This document shows, piece after piece, positions 9,538 through 18,412 of a DNA stretch of 64,000 nt; position 1 is the first letter of the stretch; every line of letters starts with the position of its first letter. A program made the translations under genes and the position numbers. The DNA is from Aminipila sp963524205. Lineage in GTDB: Bacteria > Bacillota > Clostridia > Peptostreptococcales > Anaerovoracaceae. The notes under the pieces are model-generated. The model did no database searches and was not told the origin of the DNA. It saw nothing but the letters and a program-made list of their open reading frames with translations. The stretch lies in NCBI GenBank assembly GCA_963524205.1, contig CAURED010000008.1:62001-126000 (forward strand). Reading direction: 5' to 3'.

Positions 9538-11964
9538 ATGACAGAAAAAGATACAATACTAGAGCTTCCACCAACCATGGTTTTACGATCTCGATTACAG
9601 AATATATTTGAAGATAATTTTAAATTGAAAAGGATTATTTATGTATCGGCGTATACTGGATGGGGAAAGACTACTGCGGTAGCAGAATGGCTCAATCAGA
9701 AGAAACATGAGGCAGTCTGGTTTTGTCTAGGGGAACAGAGAAACCAAACGGTTATCAATAAACTGTTAACAGAAATCAACAGTAGGCCAACGGAAAAAAT
9801 TATTGTGATTGATAATTATCAACTGCTTAATGAAAGAGAAATAGAATATGTGAACCTGATGATTACTCAGTCAGCCTGGCGGTTTGTTATTATTTCAAGG
9901 GCAGAACTTCCAAAAGCACTATCCATATATGTAGGCTTATCTGTACATTTAATTGGTATGGATCAGTTAAAATTTACAGAAGCTGAAATAATGGAATACT
10001 TTGAGAGGTGGAATATCAGTCTGACTGACCAGGAAATTGCTCAGCTATATTCAGATCAAAAAGGTTGGATAATAAGTTACAGATATACTGCATCCTTGAT
10101 GCAGGCAGCGGGCGAACCATATACAAGAAACATTCAATTGAAGGCATTAGAATCCATATACCAGTATCTTGATATTGAACTGCTAGGCAAGTTGGACAGG
10201 CTTGAAAAAAAGGTAATACTAACAGTAGGATGCTTTGACAAGATCACAGCAGAGGAGACTGATGTACTTTTAGAATCGCCAGATGCGCATGAGGTATTAG
10301 AAGAACTTACAAGACAAGGCTGTTTTTTAACCTTTTTACTACCAGATGTTTATATACTTCATCCTTTTTTTAAAGATTACCTTACATATACGAGAAATAA
10401 AGTATTATCAAAGGATGAAATTGAAAAAATTTACAGTGCAGCTGGAGAATATTTTGAGAAAAAGAATGAGAGTACTATGGCCTTGGAATATTATATTAAG
10501 GCTAAAGAGTATAAGAGTGTAATACGACTTTTAATTGAGTTATCCAAGAGCCCAGTAGGTCAGACTGATTTATGGAAAAATAAAAAGTATTACTATGAAT
10601 TGCCAGAAGAAATGATAAAAGAAGAACCTGCTCTATGTTGTGGTATGGCCATGTTAGGCATTATATGTTTTAATCTTGAAGAGGCTGACAGATGGAAAGG
10701 TTACCTTGAAAATCAATTAAAACTATTGCCAGAAATAGATCCCAAAAGGGCAGAAGTATATGAAAAACTAGCATTTTTATCCATAGCAATGCCTAATAGT
10801 GATATGCACGATTTTTTAAATATAATGAAAAACTGGGCGAAAAAAGTGAAATATGGAAATTTACAAATGCAGAAAGCTAATATCACTTGGAACACTCCTA
10901 GCGTAGTAAATGGAGGAAGAGATTTTACCCCATGGTTAAAAAAAGCAAAAATGGTAAGGAATCCAATGGACTGGGTGGTAATTTCATTATATGGAGATTA
11001 TGGTATCGGTGTTTTAGATGTTGCAGTAGCAGAGTGTTATTATCAGCAGGATAAAATTCAAGAATCATTAGTACAGGTTGTGAGAGCAATATCTTTTATA
11101 GAACAAAAGGGCAGCATTATAATCCTGTTTGCAGCTATGACTGTGCAGATGATGATTATGATGCTATTGGGCCAGACTGTTACCACAAAGCCTATGCTAG
11201 ATAATATGAGAGATAAAATTGAAGCGGCAAATGCAGACTTTTTATATCCTAATCTGGAAGCGGTAAGCGCATTTGTAAGTTTATATGAAAACAATTATGA
11301 AAAGATTGATTATTGGCTAAACAGTGAAGCACCAGATGAAAATGCTACATTTTGCACCCTTGATATATTTAGATATACTGTGAAACTAAGAGTGTATATT
11401 TTATATGAAAAATATTATCTTGCGATAGGACTTGCAGAAAAGCTTAGATCTGTATGTACAGCCTTTCATAGAAATATGGATTTGGCGCAATTGGATACGC
11501 TTTTAGCTATTGTTTATTACAGAATGGGGCAAAAGGAAAAAGCTGAAGAATATCTTACAGAAGCCGTTATAAGGGGAGAAAAATATGGATATATTCGCAT
11601 TTTTGCTGATCAAGGAGAACCTTTATATAAAATATTAAGGAATTTTGAGGTGGAACGTTTAGTCTCAAAAAAGTATTTAAACAAAGTTAAAGAAGCAACA
11701 AAAAAAGTCGCCATGCTATATCCATCTTATCTGACTTTATTAAATAACAAACAGGAGAAATTGTCAGCGTCTGAGATGGAGGTCTTGAACCTTATGGCTC
11801 AGGCAAAGGCAAATAATGAGATTGCTGAGTATTTGAATATATCGTTAAATACAGTTAAGTTCCATATAAAGAATATATACAGTAAGTTGGGGGCTAAAAA
11901 TCGTTTTCAGGCGGTACATATGGCTAGGGACAAGGGAATGCTAAGCAATCAAAGAATGAGCTGA
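9538..11964 (+). CDS. LuxR family ATP-dependent regulator (MalT/LAL type)
   Basis: This large 808-aa signal-transduction ATPase has an N-terminal P-loop (AYTGWGKTT near residue 40), a degenerate Walker B (IIVIDNYQ), a helical middle with TPR-like repeats, and a C-terminal LuxR helix-turn-helix (LSASEMEVLNLMAQ through SLNTVKFHIKNIYSKLGAKN). MalT-type proteins bind an inducer and ATP, oligomerise and activate transcription. The inducer here is unknown. The gene starts 11 bp after pfkA and is likely co-transcribed with it, so a sugar-linked signal is conceivable. It converges on the his operon through a shared terminator that overlaps its stop codon. Confidence 0.88.
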   Translation: MTEKDTILELPPTMVLRSRLQNIFEDNFKLKRIIYVSAYTGWGKTTAVAEWLNQKKHEAVWFCLGEQRNQTVINKLLTEINSRPTEKIIVIDNYQLLNEREIEYVNLMITQSAWRFVIISRAELPKALSIYVGLSVHLIGMDQLKFTEAEIMEYFERWNISLTDQEIAQLYSDQKGWIISYRYTASLMQAAGEPYTRNIQLKALESIYQYLDIELLGKLDRLEKKVILTVGCFDKITAEETDVLLESPDAHEVLEELTRQGCFLTFLLPDVYILHPFFKDYLTYTRNKVLSKDEIEKIYSAAGEYFEKKNESTMALEYYIKAKEYKSVIRLLIELSKSPVGQTDLWKNKKYYYELPEEMIKEEPALCCGMAMLGIICFNLEEADRWKGYLENQLKLLPEIDPKRAEVYEKLAFLSIAMPNSDMHDFLNIMKNWAKKVKYGNLQMQKANITWNTPSVVNGGRDFTPWLKKAKMVRNPMDWVVISLYGDYGIGVLDVAVAECYYQQDKIQESLVQVVRAISFIEQKGSIIILFAAMTVQMMIMMLLGQTVTTKPMLDNMRDKIEAANADFLYPNLEAVSAFVSLYENNYEKIDYWLNSEAPDENATFCTLDIFRYTVKLRVYILYEKYYLAIGLAEKLRSVCTAFHRNMDLAQLDTLLAIVYYRMGQKEKAEEYLTEAVIRGEKYGYIRIFADQGEPLYKILRNFEVERLVSKKYLNKVKEATKKVAMLYPSYLTLLNNKQEKLSASEMEVLNLMAQAKANNEIAEYLNISLNTVKFHIKNIYSKLGAKNRFQAVHMARDKGMLSNQRMS

Positions 11965-11985
11965 GAAATCAGCTCATTTTGTCAT
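11955..11985. terminator. Bidirectional terminator shared by the LuxR-type gene and hisIE
   Basis: The perfect 10-bp stem AATGAGCTGA (11955-11964) / TCAGCTCATT (11969-11978) has a GAAA loop. The stop codon of the plus-strand gene (11962-11964) and that of hisIE (11974-11976) both lie in the arms. T-rich sequence follows on the plus strand and an A-rich stretch lies at the other side. Confidence 0.8.
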
Positions 11986-12624
11986 TTTTTCTTGTTTTAT
12001 TTTTTCATCGATTACATGGCGGGAAGCTAACTCTTTGTGAATATCATCTAGAGAAATGCCTATTTCAATCATAAGGACCATTATGTGGTAGGTAAGGTCT
12101 GCAATTTCATATATCGTTTCTTTTTTATCTTCAGATTTTGCAGCAATAATTACTTCCGTGGACTCTTCGCCTATTTTTTTCAGTATTTTATCCATACCTT
12201 TTTCAAAAAGATACGTAGTATAGGAGCCTTCAGTGTTATCAGTTTTTCGATTTCTTATAAGTTCCATTAGACCTTCAAGGGTGAAAGGGGTTTGGTTCTG
12301 ATTGAAATAGACAAACTCATTAAAACAGGAATCCTTTCCAAGGTGGCAGGCTGGTCCATCTTTTTTTACGTAAACGGTAAGTGCATCCTTATCACAGTCA
12401 GTCTGAATACATACAATATGCTGGTAATTTCCTGAGGTTTCGCCCTTAAGCCATAACTCTTGCCGCGACCGACTCCAAAAACATGTAAGCCCTTTTTTTA
12501 TGGATATTTCTAAGCTTTCTTTATTCATATATGCTACGGTTAACACTTTTTTAGTTTCTGCATCAATGACAACCGCAGGAATTAAACCTTTTTCATCATA
12601 TTTAAGTTCATTTAAGTTAATCAT
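11974..12624 (-). CDS. hisIE: Bifunctional phosphoribosyl-AMP cyclohydrolase / phosphoribosyl-ATP pyrophosphatase
   Basis: This fusion carries out steps 2 and 3 of histidine synthesis. The HisI half (about residues 1-110) contains SRSRQELWLKGETSGN and the metal-binding cysteines of the DCDKDA and ACHLGKDSCF segments. The HisE half (about 115-216) contains the KIGEESTEVIIAAK helix with acidic metal ligands. The ATG at 12624 with AAGGAGAAT upstream is preferred over an in-frame ATG ten codons earlier. It is the last his gene, separated from hisF by 95 bp that hold two hairpins. Confidence 0.95.
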   Translation of the reverse strand: MINLNELKYDEKGLIPAVVIDAETKKVLTVAYMNKESLEISIKKGLTCFWSRSRQELWLKGETSGNYQHIVCIQTDCDKDALTVYVKKDGPACHLGKDSCFNEFVYFNQNQTPFTLEGLMELIRNRKTDNTEGSYTTYLFEKGMDKILKKIGEESTEVIIAAKSEDKKETIYEIADLTYHIMVLMIEIGISLDDIHKELASRHVIDEKIKQEKMTK

Positions 12625-12648
12625 AAATATTCTCCTTTGAAGCCCTGT

Positions 12649-12706
12649 CCACATCCGTGATGTGGATTGCAGGTCTTATACAGAAATTTCAGCAGCTGTA
12701 GCTGCT
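12649..12706 (-). other. Two stem-loops in the hisF-hisIE spacer
   Basis: Two perfect 7-bp inverted repeats occur between hisF and hisIE: AGCAGCT / AGCTGCT (12691-12706, 2-nt spacer so in practice a 4-6 nt loop) and CCACATC / GATGTGG (12649-12665, 3-nt spacer). Neither is followed by a T run on the minus strand, so they look like intercistronic mRNA structures rather than terminators. Confidence 0.5.
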
Positions 12707-12719
12707 AGAAACTTTTCAG

Positions 12720-13475
12720 TTATCTAACGGTAATGCCGTTTTTCCCTAACTCTGCTTTTAAATTATTAATTTTTACTTCGCCAAAATGAAATATGGAGGC
12801 AGCAAGTCCTGCATCTACTTTCGGAAGTGTTTTAAAAAGCTTAATAAAATCGTTTATACAGCCAGCACCCCCGGATGCAATTACAGGAACATTAACTTCA
12901 TTGCATATGGCTCCCAGCATTTCTAAATCAAATCCATTTTTTACACCATCTGTATCAATACTGTTTACTACAATTTCACCAGCTCCATTACTAACACATA
13001 CTTTTATCCATTCAATGGCATTCATTCCTGTATTCTCTCTCCCACCTTTTGAAAATACTGTGAAATTTCCATTTACCCGTTTTATATCAACAGAAAGAAC
13101 TACACACTGGTTACCATATTTAAGTGCTGCCTCATGGATAAGATTAGGATTTCTTATAGCTCCGGAATTCACACTTACTTTATCGGCACCGCACTTCAAA
13201 ACCCGGTCAAAATCTTTTATACTGTTAATACCACCGCCTACTGTCAGGGGAATAAAAATGGATTCTGCCACCTGGCACAGGATATCAGTGAAAAGTACTC
13301 TGTTTTCTGAAGAGGCAGTTATATCATAAAATACTAGTTCATCTGCTCCATTATCTGAATAATACTTTGCAAGTGCCACTGGGGAAGAAACATCTGCAAG
13401 GCCTTCAAAGTTGACTCCTTTTACCACCCGGCCATTTTTTACGTCAAGACAGGGGATAATTCGTTTTGTAATCAT
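12720..13475 (-). CDS. hisF: Imidazole glycerol phosphate synthase, cyclase subunit
   Basis: This (beta/alpha)8-barrel partner of HisH uses ammonia from HisH to convert PRFAR into imidazole glycerol phosphate and AICAR. The 251 aa begin TKRIIPCLDVKNGRVVKGVNF, with the catalytic Asp in CLDV, and include VNSIDTDGVKNGFD with the second catalytic Asp. An AGGAG sits upstream of the ATG. hisA ends 13 bp before it. Confidence 0.97.
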   Translation of the reverse strand: MITKRIIPCLDVKNGRVVKGVNFEGLADVSSPVALAKYYSDNGADELVFYDITASSENRVLFTDILCQVAESIFIPLTVGGGINSIKDFDRVLKCGADKVSVNSGAIRNPNLIHEAALKYGNQCVVLSVDIKRVNGNFTVFSKGGRENTGMNAIEWIKVCVSNGAGEIVVNSIDTDGVKNGFDLEMLGAICNEVNVPVIASGGAGCINDFIKLFKTLPKVDAGLAASIFHFGEVKINNLKAELGKNGITVR

Positions 13476-13488
13476 GTAGCTGCTCCTT

Positions 13489-14205
13489 TCATGCTGTTAC
13501 CGCTTCAATTGCTGCGGATAAGTCAACTGCACCTGTATACAATGCTTTTCCAAGTATAGCACCATAAATGTTCATTTTAGAGAGTGCTTTGATATCCTCT
13601 AGGCTTGAAACACCACCAGATGCAATGAAATCTAGGAAATAAGCCTGCGAAAGTCTGTTGTATAGTGCCAGATTAGTTCCATTCATAACTCCATCTTTTG
13701 AAATGTCTGTACAAATAATAGTTCGGATTCCAATGTCCTGCATCTGCTGGCAAAATTCTTCACAGCTGTAATCAGAGAGCTCTGTCCAGCCTTTTATAGC
13801 CACTTTTTCCTCCTTTATGTCCACACTTACAGCGATTTTTTCTCCATACTTTTTAACTGCTTCTTGAAGGAAACTTTTATCTGTAATGGCAGCTGTACCT
13901 ATAATAATACGGTTAACTCCAATAGAAAGATAGTTATCTACTGTTTGAATATTACGGATTCCACCACCTAACTGGGTAAAAAGGTTTACATTTTCAACAA
14001 TTTCCCTTATCACTTTCAAGTTAGAGGTGATACCATTTTTTGCACCTTCTAAGTCTACCATGTGAAGAAAGGAAGCTCCTTGGGATTCAAACTTCTTGGC
14101 TGTATTAAGAGGCTCCTTATCATATACAGTCATTTGATTGTAATCGCCTTTAAATAAACGTACAACTGCACCTTCATATAAATCTATTGCAGGATATATA
14201 TTCAT
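13489..14205 (-). CDS. hisA: ProFAR isomerase
   Basis: This 238-aa (beta/alpha)8-barrel isomerase converts ProFAR to PRFAR (1-(5-phosphoribosyl)-5-[(5-phosphoribosylamino)methylideneamino]imidazole-4-carboxamide). YPAIDLYEGAVVRLFKGD at the N terminus carries the catalytic Asp, and TDISKDGVMNGTN carries the second Asp. The ATG at 14205 has GGAG upstream and sits 2 bp past the hisH stop. An in-frame ATG seven codons earlier lies inside hisH and is less likely. Confidence 0.95.
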   Translation of the reverse strand: MNIYPAIDLYEGAVVRLFKGDYNQMTVYDKEPLNTAKKFESQGASFLHMVDLEGAKNGITSNLKVIREIVENVNLFTQLGGGIRNIQTVDNYLSIGVNRIIIGTAAITDKSFLQEAVKKYGEKIAVSVDIKEEKVAIKGWTELSDYSCEEFCQQMQDIGIRTIICTDISKDGVMNGTNLALYNRLSQAYFLDFIASGGVSSLEDIKALSKMNIYGAILGKALYTGAVDLSAAIEAVTA

Positions 14206-14207
14206 TA

Positions 14208-14831
14208 TTAATCTCCAATCTCGCAAAATGCTTTTAAAATATTAAGACCTACATGACCACTTTTTTCAGGATGGAATTGACAACCATATACGTTATTGTA
14301 AGCTACAGCTGCGGTTAATTCGCTACCATATTCAGTAGTGGCAATTACTGCATCATTACAGTCTGTAGCGTAGTAGGAGTGAACAAAGTAAACACAGTCC
14401 TTTTCTTTTGTATATTTAAAAATAGGGTTCTTCTCTTTATTCTGAGTAAAGTGAAGGGCATTCCAGCCTATATGTGGTATTTTTAACTCTTTTGGGATCA
14501 CTTCAACAATTGGTTTAACATGGCCTTTAATTAAACCTAAGCCAGTGTGATGACCGTATTCATAGCTTTTTTCAAAAAGAAGCTGCATACCAAGGCAGAT
14601 ACCCATTAAAGATTTTCCGTTTTTGACTTCTTCTTTTATTAGAATATCAAGTCCACTTTCTTTTAGCTTTTGAGCAGAATCACAAAAGGCCCCCACACCA
14701 GGCAGGATAATTTTATCTGACCTTTTTATGATTTCTTTATCTCCGGTTATAGTAACTTCTCTACCAATTGCCTGAAGGGAACTTTTTAAAGAAAACAGGT
14801 TACCTACGCCATAATCTATTATTACGATCAT
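14208..14831 (-). CDS. hisH: Imidazole glycerol phosphate synthase, glutaminase subunit
   Basis: This class-I glutamine amidotransferase supplies ammonia to HisF. The nucleophile elbow is GICLGMQLLFE, and the His-Glu pair is in CQFHPEKSGHVG. The 207 aa match the family. The start overlaps the hisB stop as ATGA, and AAAGGAG lies just upstream within hisB, so the two are translationally coupled. Confidence 0.97.
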   Translation of the reverse strand: MIVIIDYGVGNLFSLKSSLQAIGREVTITGDKEIIKRSDKIILPGVGAFCDSAQKLKESGLDILIKEEVKNGKSLMGICLGMQLLFEKSYEYGHHTGLGLIKGHVKPIVEVIPKELKIPHIGWNALHFTQNKEKNPIFKYTKEKDCVYFVHSYYATDCNDAVIATTEYGSELTAAVAYNNVYGCQFHPEKSGHVGLNILKAFCEIGD

Positions 14832-15418
14832 ACTAATACTCCTTTTGTAGAGGGAATTTCATCTTTAAAAGCCTCATTTATTTTAACTGCTTGTGCAAGA
14901 GTTCTTGCAAAGGACTTAAAAGTGCCTTCGATAATGTGGTGACTGTTACTACCTGAAAGTTGTTTTATATGTAATGTAATATTCGATTTACGTGTAAATG
15001 CTAAAAAGAATTCTTCAATCAGCTCGGTATCAAATGTACCTGCTTTTTCTGATGGGATTTGAAGTTCATAAGAAAGAAAGCTTCTCCCGGAAATATCCAA
15101 AGCACAAAGGATAAGAGACTCATCCATAGGGAGAATAATGTTACCATACCGGTTTGCGCCGCGCATGTCTCCAAGAGCCTCAGAGAAGGCTGTACCAAGG
15201 CAGATGGCGATATCTTCCACAGTATGGTGATCATCTACATAAGTGTCGCCTATGCATTTTATAGTTAAATCAAAGCGTCCATGACGGGCAAACAGTGTAA
15301 GCATGTGGTCTAGAAAGCCACAACTAGTTGAAATGTTACTTTTGCCAGTTCCGTCTATGTTAAGGTTAAGCTGGATATCCGTTTCAGCAGTTTTTCGATT
15401 AATTTCACTTATTCTCAT
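14828..15418 (-). CDS. hisB: Imidazoleglycerol-phosphate dehydratase (monofunctional)
   Basis: This manganese-dependent dehydratase gives imidazole acetol phosphate. The 196 aa carry the two metal-binding motifs DDHHTVEDIA and SNSHHIIEGTFKSFARTL plus CGFLDHMLTLFARHG. It lacks the HAD phosphatase domain of the enterobacterial fusion, so histidinol-phosphate phosphatase must be encoded elsewhere; no hisK/hisJ-like gene was recognised in this window. It is 4 bp downstream of hisC. Confidence 0.97.
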   Translation of the reverse strand: MRISEINRKTAETDIQLNLNIDGTGKSNISTSCGFLDHMLTLFARHGRFDLTIKCIGDTYVDDHHTVEDIAICLGTAFSEALGDMRGANRYGNIILPMDESLILCALDISGRSFLSYELQIPSEKAGTFDTELIEEFFLAFTRKSNITLHIKQLSGSNSHHIIEGTFKSFARTLAQAVKINEAFKDEIPSTKGVLV

Positions 15419-15422
15419 TTTG

Positions 15423-16487
15423 TCACCCTTCCTTTATTATTGTTTTTAATTTACTTAAAAAAGCGTCCATTTCTTCTTTAGTTCCAATGGTGATGCGGTT
15501 GTAATCTTTAATACGTGGAGCAGTAAAATGGCGAATTAAGATACTATTTTTCTTCAACTCTTCATATAAGTATTTACCTTCAATATCTTCAAATTTAGCC
15601 AATATAAAATTTGCTTTTGAAGGAATCACTACAAATCCCAGTTTTTTAAGTTCTTTTATTGTATACTCTCTGCTTTCAGCTATTATTTTGCATTTTTCTA
15701 TGTAATAATCATTGGCTTCAATGGTGGCTTCTCCAGTAAGAAGTGTCATTCTATTGAGGTTATATGGATTAGTGGAATATTTAATTTTATTCAGGTCATC
15801 AATAAGTCCTTTAGAACCTAAAGCGAAGCCTAAGCGCGCTCCCGCCATTGAACGAGATTTAGAAAAGGTCTGAACTACCAAAAGATTGTCATAGGTGTTT
15901 ATGAGTGGATAGCAGGATTCTGCTCCAAAATCCACATATGCTTCGTCAATAACCACAACATGATTGGGATTTGTTTTAACTATTTCTTCAATTTCTGCAA
16001 CAGGCAAGGTTAATCCAGTTGGGGCATTGGGATTGGCAATTACAATAAATTTATTTATATTGCAATAGTCATTGTAATCAATTGAGAAATCTTCTTTTAT
16101 AGGAATTTCCTCATAGGTGATACCATGTAGGTTTGCAAAAACTTTGTAAAATCCATAGCTTATATCTGGGAAAACAGCCTCTATTTCATCACCAGAAAAT
16201 GCCATAAAAGCAAAATTTAAAATGTCGTCTGAACCATTAGAAAAGTATAGCTGCTGTGGCAGTACCCCATATAATTCGGCTAGTTTATTCGTTAATCCTT
16301 TACATTCAGGATCTGAATAAAGTCGAAGCTTTTCTATTTCCTGACTATTTATTACATCAAGAACACTTGGAGCAGGGGGGTAGGGGGATTCGTTTGTATT
16401 AAGTTTGATATATTGCATATCCTGAGGCTGCTCACCAGGAGCGTAAGTTTCGAGTTTATCGTATTTTTTATTTAGAAATTTACTCAT
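15423..16487 (-). CDS. hisC: Histidinol-phosphate aminotransferase
   Basis: This fold-type I PLP aminotransferase has 354 aa. It shows NANPAPTGL-like NPNAPTG, the VIDEAYVDFG segment with the PLP-pyridine Asp, and the Schiff-base Lys in TFSKSRSMAGARLG. An AGGAGG lies 6-7 bp before the ATG. It is 11 bp after hisD. Confidence 0.96.
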   Translation of the reverse strand: MSKFLNKKYDKLETYAPGEQPQDMQYIKLNTNESPYPPAPSVLDVINSQEIEKLRLYSDPECKGLTNKLAELYGVLPQQLYFSNGSDDILNFAFMAFSGDEIEAVFPDISYGFYKVFANLHGITYEEIPIKEDFSIDYNDYCNINKFIVIANPNAPTGLTLPVAEIEEIVKTNPNHVVVIDEAYVDFGAESCYPLINTYDNLLVVQTFSKSRSMAGARLGFALGSKGLIDDLNKIKYSTNPYNLNRMTLLTGEATIEANDYYIEKCKIIAESREYTIKELKKLGFVVIPSKANFILAKFEDIEGKYLYEELKKNSILIRHFTAPRIKDYNRITIGTKEEMDAFLSKLKTIIKEG

Positions 16488-16498
16488 TATGAAACCTC

Positions 16499-17770
16499 CT
16501 AGTCCTCAAATCTGACAGTTACACTTCTTGCGTGTGCAGCAAGTCCTTCTTTTTCCGCAAAATAAGCTATATCTTTTGCTACTTTGGAAAGAGCAGTTTT
16601 TGTATAATATGTATATTGATACTTCTTTACAAAATCGTCTACGGATAGAGGACTTGAAAATTTGGCAGTACCGCTTGTTGGAAGTGTATGGTTAGGACCT
16701 GCAAAGTAATCACCCAAAGCTTCAGGGCAATTCTTTCCCATAAAGATTGAACCTGCATGATGTATACTGTCCAAATAGTCAAAGGGGTTGTCTACACATA
16801 GTTCTAAGTGCTCTGGTGCAATTTCGTTGGCAATTTCAATTGCAGTTTCAATTGTATTGGTTATAATAATTTTACCGTTGTTTGCTATGGACGTACGAGC
16901 AATTTCTTCACGAGGCAGAAGTGCAAGTTGCCTTTCTATTTCTAAGCTGACAGCTTCTGCAAGTTCCTGACAGTCTGTGACTAAAACTGCACTAGCCATT
17001 TTGTCGTGCTCTGCTTGTGACAGCATATCAGCAGCCACATACTTTGGGTTACATGTTTTATCAGCCACAACAAGTATTTCACTTGGCCCAGCAATCATAT
17101 CAATATCAACCATACCAAATACCTGTTTTTTAGCTTCAGCTACAAAGGCATTACCTGGGCCTACTATTTTATCTACTTTAGGTATTGTTTCAGTGCCATA
17201 TGCCAGCGCTGCTACTGCTTGTGCTCCACCAATTTTGAAAATTCTATCCACCCCTGCTATTTTTGCTGCAACTAAAATAGCAGGATTAATTTTGCCACTC
17301 TTTGCAGGAGTAACCATAATTATCTCTTTTACACCAGCCAATTTGGCAGGAAGACAGTTCATGAGCACAGAGGAAGGGTAGGTAGCTGTGCCTCCGGGGA
17401 CATAAAGACCTACTTTATCTAATGGAATCACTTTCTGACCTATAACAATTCCATTGTTTTCGTTGAGGATAAAACTGTTGCGAACTTGTCGACTGTGAAA
17501 AGCTGTAATATTTTCGGCAGCTTTTTTAAGGATATTAATGAATTTCTCATCAATGGAATGAAAGGCCTCCTGAATTTCATTCTGTGAAACTTCCAAGTTT
17601 TCAGGTGCGGCTCCATCAAATTTTGTACAATAGTCTAATAAGGCAGAGTCCTTATTTTCTTTTACATTTTTAATTATTACAGAGACGATTTCTTCCACTC
17701 CTGAAGAGGATATATCTCTGGCAAAAATATTTACATTATTGGTATCGTTATATTTTAATATCTTAATCAT
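16499..17770 (-). CDS. hisD: Histidinol dehydrogenase
   Basis: This zinc-dependent four-electron dehydrogenase oxidises histidinol to histidine with two NAD+. The 423 aa include GPGNAFVAEAKKQVFG, DMIAGPSEILVVAD, SQAEHD and the catalytic EHLEL, in the expected order. Operon position and spacing (12 bp after hisG) are regular. Confidence 0.97.
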   Translation of the reverse strand: MIKILKYNDTNNVNIFARDISSSGVEEIVSVIIKNVKENKDSALLDYCTKFDGAAPENLEVSQNEIQEAFHSIDEKFINILKKAAENITAFHSRQVRNSFILNENNGIVIGQKVIPLDKVGLYVPGGTATYPSSVLMNCLPAKLAGVKEIIMVTPAKSGKINPAILVAAKIAGVDRIFKIGGAQAVAALAYGTETIPKVDKIVGPGNAFVAEAKKQVFGMVDIDMIAGPSEILVVADKTCNPKYVAADMLSQAEHDKMASAVLVTDCQELAEAVSLEIERQLALLPREEIARTSIANNGKIIITNTIETAIEIANEIAPEHLELCVDNPFDYLDSIHHAGSIFMGKNCPEALGDYFAGPNHTLPTSGTAKFSSPLSVDDFVKKYQYTYYTKTALSKVAKDIAYFAEKEGLAAHARSVTVRFED

Positions 17771-17782
17771 GTACTAATCTCC

Positions 17783-18412
17783 TTATTCTGGTTTTGGACA
17801 TTGTGGCTTTACTTTGTTACAAAGGGCTTCAATTTGTCTGCTTTTGAACTTAAAACTGGCTTTATTTGCAATGAGTCGTGCACTTATAGGAACAATGGTC
17901 TCAATAGCTTCTAAGTTGTTTTCTTTTAAGGTTATTCCTGTTTCAACGATATCTACAATAACGTCAGAAAGGTTCAAAATAGGTGCCAGTTCAATTGATC
18001 CGTTAAGCTTTATTATGTCAATGTCGCGACACTGCTTACTGTAGTATTCTCTTGCAATGTTTTTAAATTTAGTTGCCACACGAAGAGTTTTTTCGGTATT
18101 ATCTCTAAAATTTTTCTTGGCAGCTATTGCCATACGGCATCTGCCAATATTTAAATCTAGAAGTTCGTATACATCAGGTGTGTATTCCATCAAAATATCT
18201 TTACCTGCAACCCCGATATCAGCAGCACCTCTTTCCACATATATGGCAACATCAGAGGGTTTTACCCAGAAGTAACGAATACCTGCTTCTTTGTTTTCAA
18301 AGATCAGCTTTCTATTATTATCATCAATAGAAGGGCAGGGATATCCTGCAGCCTCAAACATTTTATATACCTTTTCGCCAAGTCTGCCTTTTGGCAGGGC
18401 TACATTAATCAT
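17783..18412 (-). CDS. hisG: ATP phosphoribosyltransferase catalytic subunit, short form
   Basis: The first enzyme of histidine synthesis occurs here in the short form that lacks the C-terminal ACT-like regulatory domain and works with HisZ. INVALPKGRLGEKVY, DVAIYVERGAADIGVAGKD and VDIVETGITLKENNL are present. The ATG at 18412 overlaps the hisZ stop region (ATGATTAA), but the best GGAGG is 14-18 bp upstream. A TTG three codons earlier (18421) is better spaced and cannot be excluded as start. Confidence 0.94.
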   Translation of the reverse strand: MINVALPKGRLGEKVYKMFEAAGYPCPSIDDNNRKLIFENKEAGIRYFWVKPSDVAIYVERGAADIGVAGKDILMEYTPDVYELLDLNIGRCRMAIAAKKNFRDNTEKTLRVATKFKNIAREYYSKQCRDIDIIKLNGSIELAPILNLSDVIVDIVETGITLKENNLEAIETIVPISARLIANKASFKFKSRQIEALCNKVKPQCPKPE

